Below are positions 9,601 to 19,728 of a DNA stretch of 64,000 nucleotides, piece after piece (the stretch's first letter is position 1; the number at the start of each line of letters is the position of its first letter). Origin of the DNA: Bacilli bacterium (GTDB lineage Bacteria > Bacillota_I > Bacilli_A > RFN20 > CAG-826); assembly GCA_017468925.1 (NCBI GenBank), contig JAFUHI010000015.1, positions 1 through 64,000 on the forward strand, in the 5' to 3' direction. The notes beneath the pieces are model-generated. The model searched no databases. It had not been told where the DNA came from and saw only the letters and a list, made by a program, of their open reading frames with translations. Position numbers and translations under genes: made by a program.

Positions 9601-10899
9601 GCCTCTTTTAATTAGAATAGAGGCGATGAAAGGACGGAGCAATTGGATTGCCATCTCACGAGGTAATCCGCATTGATACATCTTCAAATCTGGTCCGACT
9701 GCGATGACGGAACGTCCAGAATAATCAACACGCTTTCCTAATAAGTTCTGACGGAAACGGCCTTGTTTTCCCTTTAAGCCGGAGCTAAGTGATTTAAGTG
9801 GTCTATTGCCGGAAGGACCGGTAACAGCCTTGCTTCTTCTGCCGTTATCAATCAAAGCGTCAACCGCCTCCTGGACCATACGTTTCTCGTTCATGAGAAC
9901 CTGGTGAGGAGCGCTTACTTCGATGAATCTTCTTAAACGGTTGTTTCTAGAAATGACATGACGATATAAATCGTTCAAGTCGCTGGCGGCGAATCTGCCT
10001 CCATCAAGAGGAAGCATTGGACGAAGATCTGGCGGGATGACTGGAATCGCATCAAGTATCATCCATTCTGGTTTTTGATCGGAATCGATGAAGGATTGAA
10101 TGATTTCTAGTCTCTTGGAGAGCTTGGACCTGTCTTGGTCTTGGCTCATCACGCTTCTGGTGTTCTTGCTGTCAAGTTCACGAATCTCTTCGAGAATTTT
10201 CTTGCGTTCTGCCTCTAGATCAACATCATGAAGCAACGCTTTGATGGCTTCGGCACCTTCTCCGAATTCAGCTCCGGTGTAATCATTGATGAATGCACTC
10301 GCTGTGAAGAAGTCAAATGTCTCAGATTCATTGCCCAATTTGGCTAAGATTTCATCGGCTTTAGCCCTATCGGAGCTACCTTCTGGGATAGCGTCTTTGA
10401 ATTCTTCTATGGCTTTGACGAAAGCCTCACGGCCTTCTTTGTCGTTGATGTATTGTTTGTATTTCAAAACGGTTGAATCGCCTGGGTTCAAAACGATATG
10501 CGCGGCGAAGTAGATGATTTCCTCGAGTTGCTTTGGAGGAATATCAAGCACCATAGCCATTCTGGAAGGGATGCCTTTCAAATACCAAATATGGGAGCAA
10601 GGAGAAACCAAATCGATATGACCGAATCTCTCTCTTCTCCATTCTTTGGAGATGACTTCGACACCGCACTTTTCGCATGTTATGCCCTGGTAACGGATTT
10701 TTTTGTATTTGCCGCAATGGCATTCGTAGTCCTTGCTTGGACCAAAGATCTTCTCGCAGAATAATCCGCCAGGTTCTGGCTTTTGGCTTCTGTAGTTGAT
10801 GGTCTCTGGCTTAGTGACTTCGCCTTTTGACCATCCACGGATGGTATCAGGGGAAGCAAGTCCAACTTTGATTGAGGATAAGTCGTTAATGTCAAACAT
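6643..10899 (-). CDS. rpoC: DNA-directed RNA polymerase subunit beta'
   Basis: The beta' subunit holds the catalytic Mg2+ through NADFDGDQ (residues 502-509). The N-terminal zinc site is CxC...CxxC at 60-78, and the second zinc site is [14 protein letters not shown]. The bridge helix and trigger loop ([10 protein letters not shown]) have no E. coli-type SI3 insert. At 1418 residues it is about 200 longer than Bacillus beta': about 70 extra charged residues lie near 800-872, before the rim-helix segment, and the N-terminal clamp region is also longer. It follows rpoB by 14 bp; a terminator follows. Confidence 0.98.
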   Translation of the reverse strand: MFDINDLSSIKVGLASPDTIRGWSKGEVTKPETINYRSQKPEPGGLFCEKIFGPSKDYECHCGKYKKIRYQGITCEKCGVEVISKEWRRERFGHIDLVSPCSHIWYLKGIPSRMAMVLDIPPKQLEEIIYFAAHIVLNPGDSTVLKYKQYINDKEGREAFVKAIEEFKDAIPEGSSDRAKADEILAKLGNESETFDFFTASAFINDYTGAEFGEGAEAIKALLHDVDLEAERKKILEEIRELDSKNTRSVMSQDQDRSKLSKRLEIIQSFIDSDQKPEWMILDAIPVIPPDLRPMLPLDGGRFAASDLNDLYRHVISRNNRLRRFIEVSAPHQVLMNEKRMVQEAVDALIDNGRRSKAVTGPSGNRPLKSLSSGLKGKQGRFRQNLLGKRVDYSGRSVIAVGPDLKMYQCGLPREMAIQLLRPFIASILIKRGFVNAHRQADKYIDKYDSVVFDIIEEIIDKHPVLLNRAPTLHRLGIQAFQPKLVDGHAIRLHPLVCTGFNADFDGDQMAVHVPLSKAAQKEALELMLASNNILGPKDGKPIVIPSQDMILGNYYLTIEETRANLLERADALRKIEILDPLEKEANEKQADLYTKYASLEGKVFASVSEVLDAYETGNIHIHTRIAIPAKAIHKTFGDDLTKAALPESVKNKYLITTVGKIIFNEIFPDDFVYINDVPEKWASSQKGIESWFVSAKEVMDYLGSDYKEDSDLSPLAQYLIKKDKVEPVKKPISKKPLGVIIDMIFRKYDMRYADDDTSFHASKTSAILDKIKDQGFKYSTVCAVTVAIDEIKVIDGKYDQVISVKPKKGETLEALVARLNEEEREARKNHAIKGKTPHLQRRLQEIEKDVFYRLDGKDVVKVGEVTRGQLKVDNINRLYEEGFLTDKERYKNVCSVWEEVTNYIKSLVEDLLAKDKRNPLVIMADSGARGSADNFKQLIGMKGLVANPKNETIEMPIISSYREGMKVAEFFINSHGARKGGADTALKTADSGYLTRRLVDVAQDVIVREDDCHCDHGFEVMEIRDTSQNSIITPLKERLAGRFAMRDIIDPNTNKVIVSANTMISDEQANQIVKAGIEKVEIRSIFTCRTKNGVCQHCYGRNMATGRLVNIGESVGIMAAQSIGEPGTQLTMRVFHTGGMAGSDITQGLPRVQELVEARNPNGEAIIAKFKGKVTDIKKQPNGTQEVVVESLIPSTKESPVPESFTYPIPLNSKLRVEKGDVVIAGGKITEGAKNPKTLLAVSDPTELEVYMIKEIRKVYATQGIGISDKHLEIIVRQMLRKVLIISSGDTNLIPSTKVDIDTFTAANKPVLLAGGRPAVAKPCVMGIAKAALASESFLSAASFQETTKVLTDAAIKGKSDPLHGLKENVITGKLIPAGSGLLSEREEKEVLSTFSVEGTMKEVRSQYIEAHDRQED

Positions 10900-10913
10900 C
10901 GTTATTTTCCTCC

Positions 10914-13900
10914 TTATTCTTCTTCACCAGATTGGGTTCCGGTGGTGATAGATAGAGACTCTTCGATGAGTTCTTCTTCCGCTGGCTCATCTATGCTCTC
11001 AACTGGCTCGGTAGGCTGCTCATCGCGAGGAGAGGTCATCTTCCTAATGGAAGCGTTGACTCTTCTCTCTTCGACCAAAGCGTCTTTAGCGAGTGTTTCC
11101 ATATTGATTTGCTCGCCAGCCTTGTCATATAGAGCTACGCTCATGCCTAGACCTTTAAGCTCTCTAGTCATAACCTTGAAGGCTTCTGGCATGCTTGGCC
11201 CTGGCAATTCGTTGCCTCTAATGATGGCTTCATAAGCCTTGCGACGTCCGACGCGGTCATCTGATTTGATGGTGAGCATTTCTTGCAAGACATGGGCTGC
11301 GCCATACGCCTCAAGCGCCCAGACTTCCATTTCGCCGAATCTCTGTCCGCCTTTTTGGGCTTTTCCGCCAAGAGGCTGCTGAGTGATGAGCGAATATGGG
11401 CCAGTTGCACGGGCATGCAATTTATCGTCGACCATGTGGACGAGTTTAATCATGTACATGACGCCGACTGAGATACGCTCTGAGAAGCGTTCGCCTGTCT
11501 GGCCATCGTAAAGGATGGATTTTCCATCTTCGGAGATGCCGGCTCTCTTCATCAAGTCGGCGATTTCATCATTGCTGACGCCATCAAATACTGGGGTAGC
11601 GACCCTTAATCCTAGCTTTTTGCAAGCTAAGCCAAGGTGAACCTCGAATATCTGACCGATATTCATACGGGAAGGAACGCCCATTGGCGAAAGCATGATA
11701 TCGATTGGGGTGCCATCTGGAAGGAATGGCATATCCTCAACTGGTAAGATTTTGGAGATGACGCCTTTATTACCGTGACGTCCGGACATCTTATCGCCTT
11801 CAGAGATCTTTCTCTTCTGGATGATGTATACCCTGATGACCTCCATTACGCCTGGGGCAAGGGTTGCGCCATTCTTCTTGTCTCTTTTGATTCTCTTGAC
11901 GCTATGGACGATACCAGATCCGCCATGAGGAACGCGCAAAGATGTGTCTTTGCCTTCTTTCGTCTTCTCGGCGAAAATGGCTTGGAGCAATTTATCTTCT
12001 GGCGAAGGCTCTGTCTGGCCTTTTGGAGTGACTTTTCCAACCAAAACATCCCCTTCTTTAACCTCAGCGCCTTGGATGATGACACCATCTTCGTCAAGGT
12101 TGCGCTTGGCGTCTTCTGAAAGATTTGGGACGTCTCTGGTGATCAATTCATCACCTAATTTGGTCTCACGGCATTCAATGTCGTAATTTTGGATGTGGAT
12201 TGAGGTATATGTGTCATCTTTGACCATCTTCTCGCTCATGATGATGGCGTCTTCGTAGTTGTATCCGTGCCATGTCATATAAGCGATTAAGACGTTTTGG
12301 CCTAAGGCCAATTCGCCATTTCTCATTGATGGTCCATCAGCGATGACTTGCCCTTCTTTGATTTGGTCACCAACGTGGACGACAGGAACCTGGTTCATGC
12401 ACGTTCCTTGGTTGGTGCGGGCAAATTTCTGCAATTGATAGGTGTATAGGCTCTTCTTGCCTTCTTCTTTGACGGTGATCGTAGAAGAATCGACTTTGGT
12501 GACCGTGCCGTTAGATTTAGCAACGACCGCTAGACCGCTGTCTTTGGCGATAGGTCCTTCTAAACCAGTTCCAACGAATGGGAGGTGTGGTTTAAGCAAA
12601 GGCAAAGCCTGACGTTGCATGTTCGCACCCATAAGAGCACGGGTAGCGTCGTCGTTTTCAAGGAAAGGAATACAAGAAGCGGCGATGGAGACGATTTGCT
12701 TTGGAGAGACGTCAACATAATTGACTTCTTCTTTTCTCCTAAGTCCGTTGTCATCGTCTTTTCTGGTGACCACTTCTTCATCCAATATCTCTTTGACTTC
12801 GACTTCTTTGCCGTCGATTTCAACGATTTGTTTTGGTCCTAAATGGATGTTAGCCTCAGCGATGACGAGATTTCTTTCTTCGTCTGCTGTTAAATATTCC
12901 ACTTCGTTTTCGGAAACATAGACATGTGTGACCCCATTCTCGTCCACTTTCTGGTGGACGTATCTATATGGGGTCTCGATGAAGCCACGATCATCGATTT
13001 TTCCATAAGTGGCAAGGTTATTGATAAGACCGATGTTCTGTCCTTCTGGTGATTCGATAGGGCAAATACGGCCATAGTGGGTGTAATGGACATCACGCAC
13101 CGCCATAGAGGCACGCTCTCTAGTCAAACCGCCAGGGCCTAAGGCGGAAATACGACGCTTATTGGTCAATTCTGCCAAAGGATTGGTCTGATCCATGAAT
13201 TGGGAAAGCTGGCCTGAAGCGAAGAATTCCCTGATGGATGAGGTTAATGGGCGGGTATTGATCAAAGAGCCGATCTTAACTGATTCAAGATCAGCGGAGA
13301 TTGACATCTTTTGCTGGACGGCTTTGGCCATCTTGCTCAAACCAACTCTGAATTGGTTTTGGAGAAGCTCGCCAACGCATCTCACACGACGATTTCCCAA
13401 ATGGTCGATATCATCAGTTTCCCCAATGCCGTAGAGGATGTTGCAGTAATAGCTGAATCCCGCGAGGATATCGGAGATGGTGATTCTCTTTATCGTTAAG
13501 TTGAGATCGGTACCGATTATATTGATGACGCGGTCTCTAGGATTATCGGCATAAACCTTGAGGATATTGACTTTGGTGTGGGTGTCGATTTCCGGATTGG
13601 CGGATACGACATATTCGTGAGCGCCATTCTCAAACACTTCGTTATCTCTAAGCATTTGGACATCGGCTTTGGTTAGTTTATGATCTTTCTCAAAGAGAAT
13701 GTTGTTGTTAGCGTCAATTAAATTCTCTGCGAGAACACAGCCTTCCAAACGGTTATAGATACCAAGTTTTTTATTGTATTTAAAACGTCCTGCTCTGCCG
13801 AGGTCATATTTTCTTTCGTCGAAGAAACGATCAACGATGAATTTGATGACGCCATTTTCGGTGACAGGCTCGCCTGGCTTCATTTTTCTAAATATTTCAA

Positions 13901-14699
13901 TCAAGGCGCTTTGGGCGTTCTTGTTGCTGGAATCTTTTTCCAAAGTGGCCCCAATCATTTCTGAACCAGCTTGGATTAATTTTCCGCTCTTCTTATCGAA
14001 CTGATAGTCGCCGAAGAGCTTGTAGATTTCGCTTTCTTTATCGATGCCTAAGGCCTTTAGGAAAATGACCGCTGGCATTTTTCTTTGATGGTCGATTCTG
14101 ATATAGAAGACGCCGTTTTTGTCGTTTTCTAATTGAATCCAGGTTCCTCTATACGGATATATTTCGCCTTCGCAGCTGACAAATCCGGTTTTGATATCTC
14201 TATCTAATTTGTAATAGGCGCCTGGTGAGCGGATGATTTGTGAAACGATGACGCGTTCTGCGCCATTGACTATGAATGTCCCGCTTTCTGTCATTAATGG
14301 GACATCACCCATGAATATCTCACCATCTTCTTTTCTTTCGCCCGTCTCCTTATTGTGCATTCTGACTTTCAAATACAATTTGCTGCAATAGGTGATATCG
14401 AAATCCTTGCATTTTAGTGGATCGTTCTCAGGTTCTGCGAATTTGCTTGAGACGTATTCGATTTCGTATTTGTCTTGATAATCGGCAATTGGGAAAATCT
14501 CTCTCATGACCTCATCAAGTCCTTTTTCCAAGAACCATTTGAAAGATTCAGTCTGGATTTGGACTAGATATGGGATTGGAAGAGGTCCGCTGATTTTCGA
14601 GAAATCGATACGGTTGTTAGGGAGGTGGCTATCTGGGTATTTAGCCATATAGTCTTTATAGGCTTTCTCCCCCGCTTTTCTTAATTCTTCTTCTGTCAT
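10914..14699 (-). CDS. rpoB: DNA-directed RNA polymerase subunit beta
   Basis: The 1261-residue beta subunit forms the catalytic pincer with beta'. The rifampicin pocket reads QLSQFMDQTNPLAELTNKRR: position 513, equivalent to E. coli His526, is Asn (codon 13161-13163), while the Ser531 equivalent (Ser518) is unchanged. The C-terminus ends in an acidic tail (EEPAEEELIEES). It lies 12 bp after the rsmC-like gene and just before rpoC, in the conserved Bacillus order. Confidence 0.98.
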   Translation of the reverse strand: MTEEELRKAGEKAYKDYMAKYPDSHLPNNRIDFSKISGPLPIPYLVQIQTESFKWFLEKGLDEVMREIFPIADYQDKYEIEYVSSKFAEPENDPLKCKDFDITYCSKLYLKVRMHNKETGERKEDGEIFMGDVPLMTESGTFIVNGAERVIVSQIIRSPGAYYKLDRDIKTGFVSCEGEIYPYRGTWIQLENDKNGVFYIRIDHQRKMPAVIFLKALGIDKESEIYKLFGDYQFDKKSGKLIQAGSEMIGATLEKDSSNKNAQSALIEIFRKMKPGEPVTENGVIKFIVDRFFDERKYDLGRAGRFKYNKKLGIYNRLEGCVLAENLIDANNNILFEKDHKLTKADVQMLRDNEVFENGAHEYVVSANPEIDTHTKVNILKVYADNPRDRVINIIGTDLNLTIKRITISDILAGFSYYCNILYGIGETDDIDHLGNRRVRCVGELLQNQFRVGLSKMAKAVQQKMSISADLESVKIGSLINTRPLTSSIREFFASGQLSQFMDQTNPLAELTNKRRISALGPGGLTRERASMAVRDVHYTHYGRICPIESPEGQNIGLINNLATYGKIDDRGFIETPYRYVHQKVDENGVTHVYVSENEVEYLTADEERNLVIAEANIHLGPKQIVEIDGKEVEVKEILDEEVVTRKDDDNGLRRKEEVNYVDVSPKQIVSIAASCIPFLENDDATRALMGANMQRQALPLLKPHLPFVGTGLEGPIAKDSGLAVVAKSNGTVTKVDSSTITVKEEGKKSLYTYQLQKFARTNQGTCMNQVPVVHVGDQIKEGQVIADGPSMRNGELALGQNVLIAYMTWHGYNYEDAIIMSEKMVKDDTYTSIHIQNYDIECRETKLGDELITRDVPNLSEDAKRNLDEDGVIIQGAEVKEGDVLVGKVTPKGQTEPSPEDKLLQAIFAEKTKEGKDTSLRVPHGGSGIVHSVKRIKRDKKNGATLAPGVMEVIRVYIIQKRKISEGDKMSGRHGNKGVISKILPVEDMPFLPDGTPIDIMLSPMGVPSRMNIGQIFEVHLGLACKKLGLRVATPVFDGVSNDEIADLMKRAGISEDGKSILYDGQTGERFSERISVGVMYMIKLVHMVDDKLHARATGPYSLITQQPLGGKAQKGGQRFGEMEVWALEAYGAAHVLQEMLTIKSDDRVGRRKAYEAIIRGNELPGPSMPEAFKVMTRELKGLGMSVALYDKAGEQINMETLAKDALVEERRVNASIRKMTSPRDEQPTEPVESIDEPAEEELIEESLSITTGTQSGEEE

Positions 14700-14711
14700 T
14701 GATTTTGCTCC

Positions 14712-15311
14712 TTATTTTGTGGCTTTGATGACATAGTAGCCTTTGTGTCGATCCAGCACCTCAACCTTATTATTAAATATGGATATAAGATGTTCCTTGA
14801 CCGAAAGAGCCCCTTGTTGCTTTCTTATGACGATGATTAATGAGCCACCTTCTTTTAGGTGCTCAACACTTTCATCATAGATGCGGTATGTGACTTTCTT
14901 TCCGGCGTGGATCGGCGGATTAGAGACTATGGTGTCATAGACGGAGTTGATTGATGAATAAACGTCGCTTGAGATAATCTCACACTGGGATGAAACGCCG
15001 GCGAATTCGACGTTTTCTTTCGCTAGTGCAAGGGCTCTTAGATTCACATCAGACATAGTGATGTGCCTAGAAGAGTCGGCCGAGGCAAGGATTAGTCCGA
15101 TTGGGCCCACCCCGCATCCAATATCCAGAATGTTCTTCCCAAGGTCGAGATTGACTATGGTTTCAAGAAGGAACCTTGTGCCTTCGTCAAACCCTCCCTT
15201 GTTGAACGTTCCTGTCGCACCAAGAAGTCTATATTTCTTACCATTGAAGGAGAAATCGTAGGTATAGGACTTCTCATTAGCATATTCAGCGTTGTCAAAG
15301 TATTGCGGCAT
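14712..15311 (-). CDS. RsmC/YbxB-like class I methyltransferase
   Basis: An S-adenosylmethionine-dependent methyltransferase of the RsmC family (probable 16S rRNA guanine-N2 methyltransferase, substrate not proven), 199 residues. Motif I DIGCGVGPIGL and the catalytic NPPIHAG motif are present. The start at 15311 is preferred because GGGAG lies 10 nt upstream and family members begin near this point; an earlier in-frame ATG at 15380 has no ribosome site. It sits between rplL and rpoB, as ybxB does in Bacillus. Confidence 0.88.
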   Translation of the reverse strand: MPQYFDNAEYANEKSYTYDFSFNGKKYRLLGATGTFNKGGFDEGTRFLLETIVNLDLGKNILDIGCGVGPIGLILASADSSRHITMSDVNLRALALAKENVEFAGVSSQCEIISSDVYSSINSVYDTIVSNPPIHAGKKVTYRIYDESVEHLKEGGSLIIVIRKQQGALSVKEHLISIFNNKVEVLDRHKGYYVIKATK

Positions 15312-15398
15312 GTGAATATAACTCCCTACATTTGTGCAAATCCCTACCCAAGAGGCGACGTTTCCTCCTGGATAGGGCATTTAAAATTCAAGCAAAAA

Positions 15399-15782
15399 TT
15401 ACTTGATTTCAGCTTCAGCACCGGTATCGGTGAGGGTCTTTTTGTGAGCCTCGGCTTCGACTGGGCTGATCTTCTCTTTGATGTTAGCTGGTAAGTTGTC
15501 AACGAGTTTCTTGGCATCCATTAAGCCTAAGCCAGTGATGGCTTGGACGGCTTTGATGACTGGAACTTTGCTGGCGGAACCAAGTCCTTTGAGAACCAAG
15601 GTGACTTCGGTTGGGCCTTTCTTGACAGCTTCTTCCTCAGCTGGGGCGGCGACTGCACCAACAGGGGCAGCAGCGGTGACGCCGAATTCTTCTTCGACGG
15701 CTTTGACGAGCTCATTGAGCTCAAGAACACTCATCTGTTTGAGGGTGTCGATGATTTGCTCTTTGGTTAATTTTTCAGCCAT
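15399..15782 (-). CDS. rplL: 50S ribosomal protein L7/L12
   Basis: A 127-residue stalk protein: N-terminal dimerisation helix, alanine-rich hinge near 35-55, and the C-terminal factor-binding domain ([23 protein letters not shown]) that recruits EF-Tu and EF-G. It lies 15 bp after rplJ, its partner in the stalk. The acidic, Ala-rich composition is normal. Confidence 0.97.
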   Translation of the reverse strand: MAEKLTKEQIIDTLKQMSVLELNELVKAVEEEFGVTAAAPVGAVAAPAEEEAVKKGPTEVTLVLKGLGSASKVPVIKAVQAITGLGLMDAKKLVDNLPANIKEKISPVEAEAHKKTLTDTGAEAEIK

Positions 15783-15797
15783 TTTCGTTTCCTCCTA

Positions 15798-16316
15798 TTA
15801 ATTGGCTGCCGGGGCTACTTCAGCATTACCCGGCTCTTTCTCGGCAATTCCTTTAACTGCGAAAGCGAATTGACGAATTGGCGCTTGCAAGCACTGGCAG
15901 AACATTGCGAGTAATCCTTCTTTGCCAGGTAGACGTGAGAGTTCTTTCAACCCTTTTGCATCAAGGGCTTTTCCTTCTGCGACTGCGCCTTTGAGAATAA
16001 GGTTCTCATGCAAGCGAGCGAATTTGGCTAGAACTGCTGGGCCGTCTTGGACATTCTTCGAGAAAACGAATGCGTTGGCACCATTGAGGATCTCGTCTAA
16101 TCCTTCGATCTTATGCTCGGCTAAGGCTCTTCTGACCATGCTATTTTTATAGACGGTCATACTGGCGCCTTTTTCAGCGAGCTTATGACGAAGTTCGGTC
16201 ATTTCGGCGACTGTGAGCTTCTCGTAGCAGACGATGGAGACTGATTGATTCTCTTCGATGCCTTTGGAAATCTCTTTGACGGTAGCCTTTTTACCTTCGA
16301 GAACTTCTTTGTTCAT
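15798..16316 (-). CDS. rplJ: 50S ribosomal protein L10
   Basis: 172 residues; the stalk base that binds 23S rRNA and carries L7/L12 dimers on its C-terminal helix. The N-terminus (LEGKKATVKEISKGIEENQSVSIV) is typical. It is preceded by 136 nt of untranslated sequence after rplA, the expected place for an L10 autoregulatory leader, and by a GGAGGA ribosome site. It is followed closely by rplL. Confidence 0.97.
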   Translation of the reverse strand: MNKEVLEGKKATVKEISKGIEENQSVSIVCYEKLTVAEMTELRHKLAEKGASMTVYKNSMVRRALAEHKIEGLDEILNGANAFVFSKNVQDGPAVLAKFARLHENLILKGAVAEGKALDAKGLKELSRLPGKEGLLAMFCQCLQAPIRQFAFAVKGIAEKEPGNAEVAPAAN

Positions 16317-16452
16317 GTGTGCTTCCTCCTTTCTTTGTCGACTATGTGAGCTTGATATAACTAGTGAGTGTGAATTCTGACCTCAGCGATCATTTGATTA
16401 AGGCCCGTGCCGGTCGCTATCTTAGGTATAACAAGCGATTCACCTATATTAA
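16317..16452 (-). promoter_or_regulatory. Candidate L10 leader between rplA and rplJ
   Basis: This 136-nt gap is much longer than its neighbours (12-16 nt), has no gene and contains self-complementary segments. In many bacteria an RNA here binds the L10-L12 complex to control rplJL. Assignment is by position and length, not by a full structural match. Confidence 0.4.
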
Positions 16453-17142
16453 TTAGCTTCTGGATGCGAATGTAAATTTCACACCAGGACCCATAGTGGT
16501 ATGGATTACAGCGTTTTTGATGTAGACACCTTTGACAGTCGATGGGCGAGCCTTGGCGATGGCTTCGCAAATGACATTAAGGTTTTCAGCGATCTTTTCC
16601 TCGGTAAAGCTGGCTCTAGCGATGCAGATGTTAAGATTGCCATCTTTATCGACACGGTAAGCGATTTTACCTTTCTTGATTTCAGTGATCGCATTGGCGA
16701 TATCTGGGGAGACTGTTCCAGTCTTTGGGTTTGGCATTAAGCCTTTTGGACCGAGAAGACGACCCATTTTTCCTAATTCACCCATCATGTCTGGGGTACA
16801 GACGATGACATCATAATCGAACCAGTTCTCTCTTTGGATCTTTTCGATTAATTCCTTGCCTCCGACGAAATCGGCTCCAGCGGCTTTGGCATCTTCTTGT
16901 TTTCCGCCGGTCAAGGCTAAGACTTTCTTGGTCTTTCCATTGCCGTGAGGAAGGGTTATGGTGCCACGGATAAGCTGATCGGCGTGGGCTGGGTTGACGT
17001 TTAGCGCGAAGCTCACGTCAATTGTGGCGTCGAATTTGGTGGTGCTGGTTTTCTTGACCAAGGCAGCAGCTTCTTCGACTGTGTAGATTTTGCTTGCGTC
17101 AACTAATTTGGCGGCTTCTTGATATTTCTTTGCTCTTTTCAT
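16453..17142 (-). CDS. rplA: 50S ribosomal protein L1
   Basis: A 229-residue L1 of normal size, ending before the L10 leader. It shapes the mobile L1 stalk at the E site. Conserved [10 protein letters not shown] and the TMGPGVKF C-terminal motif are visible. In many bacteria L1 also represses its own operon by binding the rplK leader; the leader upstream of rplK here is structured. It lies 12 bp after rplK. Confidence 0.97.
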   Translation of the reverse strand: MKRAKKYQEAAKLVDASKIYTVEEAAALVKKTSTTKFDATIDVSFALNVNPAHADQLIRGTITLPHGNGKTKKVLALTGGKQEDAKAAGADFVGGKELIEKIQRENWFDYDVIVCTPDMMGELGKMGRLLGPKGLMPNPKTGTVSPDIANAITEIKKGKIAYRVDKDGNLNICIARASFTEEKIAENLNVICEAIAKARPSTVKGVYIKNAVIHTTMGPGVKFTFASRS

Positions 17143-17154
17143 TGTTGCCCCTCC

Positions 17155-17568
17155 TTAGTTGTGATCGACGACGACACCCATTTGGCGGGCGCTGCCTTCG
17201 ACGATTTTCATTGCGGCTTCAATGTCATTTGCATTGAGGTCCGGCATCTTGTATTCGGCGATCTCTCTGCATTGCGCTTCAGAGATATGACCGACGATGT
17301 TCTTGGAGTTGCCTGATCCTTTGGCAAGGCCTGCAGCTTTCAAGATTAATCCAGCGACTGGGCTGGTTTTGATGACAAAGTCATATGACTTGTCTTCGTA
17401 AGCCGTGATGATGACAGGGACGACTGAACCCTTTCTGTCAGCGGTCTTCGCGTTGAAGTCCGTGCAGAATTTAGCCATGTTAACACCCGCAGAAGCGAGT
17501 TTTGGTCCTGGCTTGGCTTCTCCACCAGGGAGTTCCATCTTAAGGACCTTGACGATTTTTTTAGCCAT
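17155..17568 (-). CDS. rplK: 50S ribosomal protein L11
   Basis: A 137-residue L11, first gene of the rplK-rplA-rplJ-rplL-rsmC-rpoB-rpoC operon. It forms the GTPase-associated centre with 23S rRNA and is the thiostrepton target. The Pro-rich linker between the two domains ([14 protein letters not shown]) is visible. A ribosome site (AAGGAGT) and a promoter about 90 nt upstream are present. Unusually, nusG is not directly upstream but about 6.9 kb away. Confidence 0.97.
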   Translation of the reverse strand: MAKKIVKVLKMELPGGEAKPGPKLASAGVNMAKFCTDFNAKTADRKGSVVPVIITAYEDKSYDFVIKTSPVAGLILKAAGLAKGSGNSKNIVGHISEAQCREIAEYKMPDLNANDIEAAMKIVEGSARQMGVVVDHN

Positions 17569-17649
17569 GTTCTACTCCTTTTCTTTCTAGATACATGCAG
17601 TGGCTTAATGGACCTTCGCCTAAGGCCCTACCACGCTACACGCTCGAAA
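17569..17649 (-). promoter_or_regulatory. Structured leader of the rplK operon, candidate L1-binding site
   Basis: Between the promoter and rplK, the minus strand can pair GTGG...CCAC around an inner GGGCC...GGTCC stem (about 17600-17635). L11-operon leaders in other bacteria carry an L1-binding mimic of 23S rRNA at this position. The match is positional and structural by eye only. Confidence 0.35.
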
Positions 17650-17655
17650 ACGTGC

Positions 17656-17685
17656 GTTATAAAATATACACGCATGAATGGTCAA
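17656..17685 (-). promoter_or_regulatory. Promoter of the rplK-rpoC operon
   Basis: Minus strand TTGACC (17680-17685), 18 bp, TATAAC (17656-17661), followed by the rplK leader. It gives the operon its own start now that nusG is distant. Confidence 0.7.
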
Positions 17686-17689
17686 TAGC

Positions 17690-17885
17690 AAGAAAAATTT
17701 AAATATTTTTCGCTAAATATGAATTTGTTATCTAAATTGCGTTATTTTGCGCCAAATATAGTTAGTGGGCATATCTGCGCAAATCGCGAGTTGCCCATTG
17801 TTCATCGGCACTTTGTTGGTTGTTTGCCATTTCCATCTAAAACAATTCGACGAATCCAATGCCATATGAATGTTTAATGATGTGA
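17690..17885. other. AT-rich gap between the rplK promoter and the GH43-like gene
   Basis: No supported gene or clear terminator is seen. Short minus-strand frames are interrupted within about 20 codons. It marks the left boundary of the accessory island. Confidence 0.4.
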
Positions 17886-18944
17886 CTAGAAGTTATAATG
17901 CCACTTCTTCTTAAAACGTATTACGGGTTTGTCCCCTTCCCATTCAATAGGCAAAAACACATATCGGGATTTATAAGTGTTTTCGAAATTCTTTTGCAAT
18001 TTATTTGATAGAGGCGTTATCTCTTTTTTGCTTCTGTCCGGAACATAATCCCTAAAAGCTTTTTCAAATCTTTTTTTCGCGAGTGAAGCTCTAATGGATG
18101 CAAAAGGCCCCACAATCCAACGATCCGCCAAAGCGATATATTGACCGGTTTTTTCTATTTTTATGACACAAGATATTTGGGAATTGAATGTTATGTCTGA
18201 GTGTTTTCCTACGCATGGATTTCCCAAATTTATATATTTGCCATGATAGTCATCAAACATACACACTTGCGTTACATTGGGGAAATAGCCAGTCGTTCCA
18301 GAAGTGAATAGATATTTCTTTCCATTTCGCTCAAAGAAAACCGGCGCTTCTCTTGCGTAAGGTGGCCTTTGGTTTTCAAAATGCACCGAAAATTCACCAT
18401 TGCATGAGGTATAATCATCGCTTAAAGTCGCACATATCAATTCAAAATGCGGCCTTTCGAACCATATATATGCCTTTTTCGTCTTTTCATCGATATGAAA
18501 ACAAAAATCGCCGCTGTCCATGTCCAAAGGCTTATACATTTGATGAACGAATTCGTATGGTCCTTCTAGTTTATCCGAAGTCATGATGCACATGAACTGG
18601 GAGGTGATGCCTGCCATTATCTTCATCCAAAGAACAAATTTCTTTGTCTTTTCACAATAAATGATATGTGGCCTATCCAAACAATAAGTCGAGTGTAACG
18701 GGTTTGATAAATCATCGGATGGTTTGACGATGAGACCCTTATCTTCCCAATTCAAAAAATCATCAGAAACATATAATCTAACACCGTATGTATATATGTA
18801 TTTTCCTTTCTTGGAATATTCTTTATTTTCTCCAATCCAATAATATTTATTATCCATTTGGATAATACTTAAACCATGGGCCTGTATGGGCTTGTTGTCG
18901 TTATCGCGCCACTTCTTTCCTGGTCGTATATATTTGTTTTTCAT
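17886..18944 (-). CDS. GH43-like five-bladed propeller glycoside hydrolase
   Basis: 352 residues without a signal peptide, so probably cytoplasmic. The pattern fits family 43 galactosidase-like enzymes: IQAHGLSIIQMDNKYYWIGE near 20-39, LDMDSGDFCFHID near 140 (acidic residues typical of the centre), REAPVFFERNGKYLF-like segment near 198 with a candidate acid Glu199, TSGTTGYFPN, and LADRW. The start is an ATG at 18944; an upstream TTG is less likely. No strong ribosome site is visible. Substrate (a beta-galactoside or similar) is inference. It lies in the island, downstream of a lipoprotein gene. Confidence 0.72.
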   Translation of the reverse strand: MKNKYIRPGKKWRDNDNKPIQAHGLSIIQMDNKYYWIGENKEYSKKGKYIYTYGVRLYVSDDFLNWEDKGLIVKPSDDLSNPLHSTYCLDRPHIIYCEKTKKFVLWMKIMAGITSQFMCIMTSDKLEGPYEFVHQMYKPLDMDSGDFCFHIDEKTKKAYIWFERPHFELICATLSDDYTSCNGEFSVHFENQRPPYAREAPVFFERNGKKYLFTSGTTGYFPNVTQVCMFDDYHGKYINLGNPCVGKHSDITFNSQISCVIKIEKTGQYIALADRWIVGPFASIRASLAKKRFEKAFRDYVPDRSKKEITPLSNKLQKNFENTYKSRYVFLPIEWEGDKPVIRFKKKWHYNF

Positions 18945-18993
18945 ATGAGTGAAGAATATTAGATATATTCTACACAACAATTGCCATCAGTAA

Positions 18994-19728
18994 TCAATTG
19001 AAATCGTAAGTGAAGGTCAGACTTTGTCCCTCTAGATTAAATATCTCGTCGTGTTCAAAATGAAAGGCGATGTCTTCTCTTGTTGGAGTGTATGTTCCGT
19101 AAGAATTAACCGATCCACTGATAAAAAATGTTCTATCGTCTCCGAACGTCACGGAAAAATCAGAAAATGATTCGTAGTTAAGTAGCCACTTGTATGGTTG
19201 CAATTGATGAGCGTCAGCAGGAGTAATATTCACGCCCATTTCTTTGTTGATAAAAGTTGTAAGACCCATAAGTCTTGCGTCGAGAGAATCCGTAGGGATG
19301 GGGGAAGAAAATAATGTTATTGGCAAGCCATCAATTGCCTCATTTCCAGAATCGTCATATATCTCAAATCTATCAGAATAATATGTCCCATTATTATCAC
19401 GAACTCTTCTTTTATTTAGCAAAATAATCTTTTGGTTTTCCTCTTCGTCTAATTCAACAACCACAAGGCTTGGATAAGAGCCTCTGCTGCTGCAAATAGA
19501 TATATATGCATTGTGTACATCATTCCCGATTTTAATTCTTGCTTTCCCCTCATATCCGCGCTTCCCTTGCACATCAATTGTTATAATTCCTTCTTTGTCT
19601 TGCCATCTAAGAAATCTGCCATAAAAATCCAGTTCATCAACCCAAACATTTGTCGAACAAGAAGCCACGCTTAATGCTAAGGTCGCAAAAACGGAGCCCA
19701 ATAGATATGATTTCTTTTTATTGCGCAT
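18994..19728 (-). CDS. Lipoprotein of unknown function, paralogue 1
   Basis: 244 residues from an ATG at 19728, chosen because it gives a lipoprotein signal peptide (MRNKKK basic start, hydrophobic core, lipobox SVASC at about residue 21). A longer frame from a TTG has no such signal. The mature part has the segments GRFLRWQD, GYEGKARIKIG and, near the C-terminus, NSYGTYTPTREDIAFHFE. All are shared with the neighbouring gene at 20200-20976, so the two are paralogues. Anchored outside the membrane; no function is recognised. GH43 follows 49 nt later. Confidence 0.75.
   Translation of the reverse strand: MRNKKKSYLLGSVFATLALSVASCSTNVWVDELDFYGRFLRWQDKEGIITIDVQGKRGYEGKARIKIGNDVHNAYISICSSRGSYPSLVVVELDEEENQKIILLNKRRVRDNNGTYYSDRFEIYDDSGNEAIDGLPITLFSSPIPTDSLDARLMGLTTFINKEMGVNITPADAHQLQPYKWLLNYESFSDFSVTFGDDRTFFISGSVNSYGTYTPTREDIAFHFEHDEIFNLEGQSLTFTYDFN

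Noticed and set aside
15312..15380. Longer start for the RsmC-like methyltransferase
   Set aside because: The extra 23 residues have no ribosome site upstream and do not fit the family start; the ATG at 15311 has GGGAG at proper distance.
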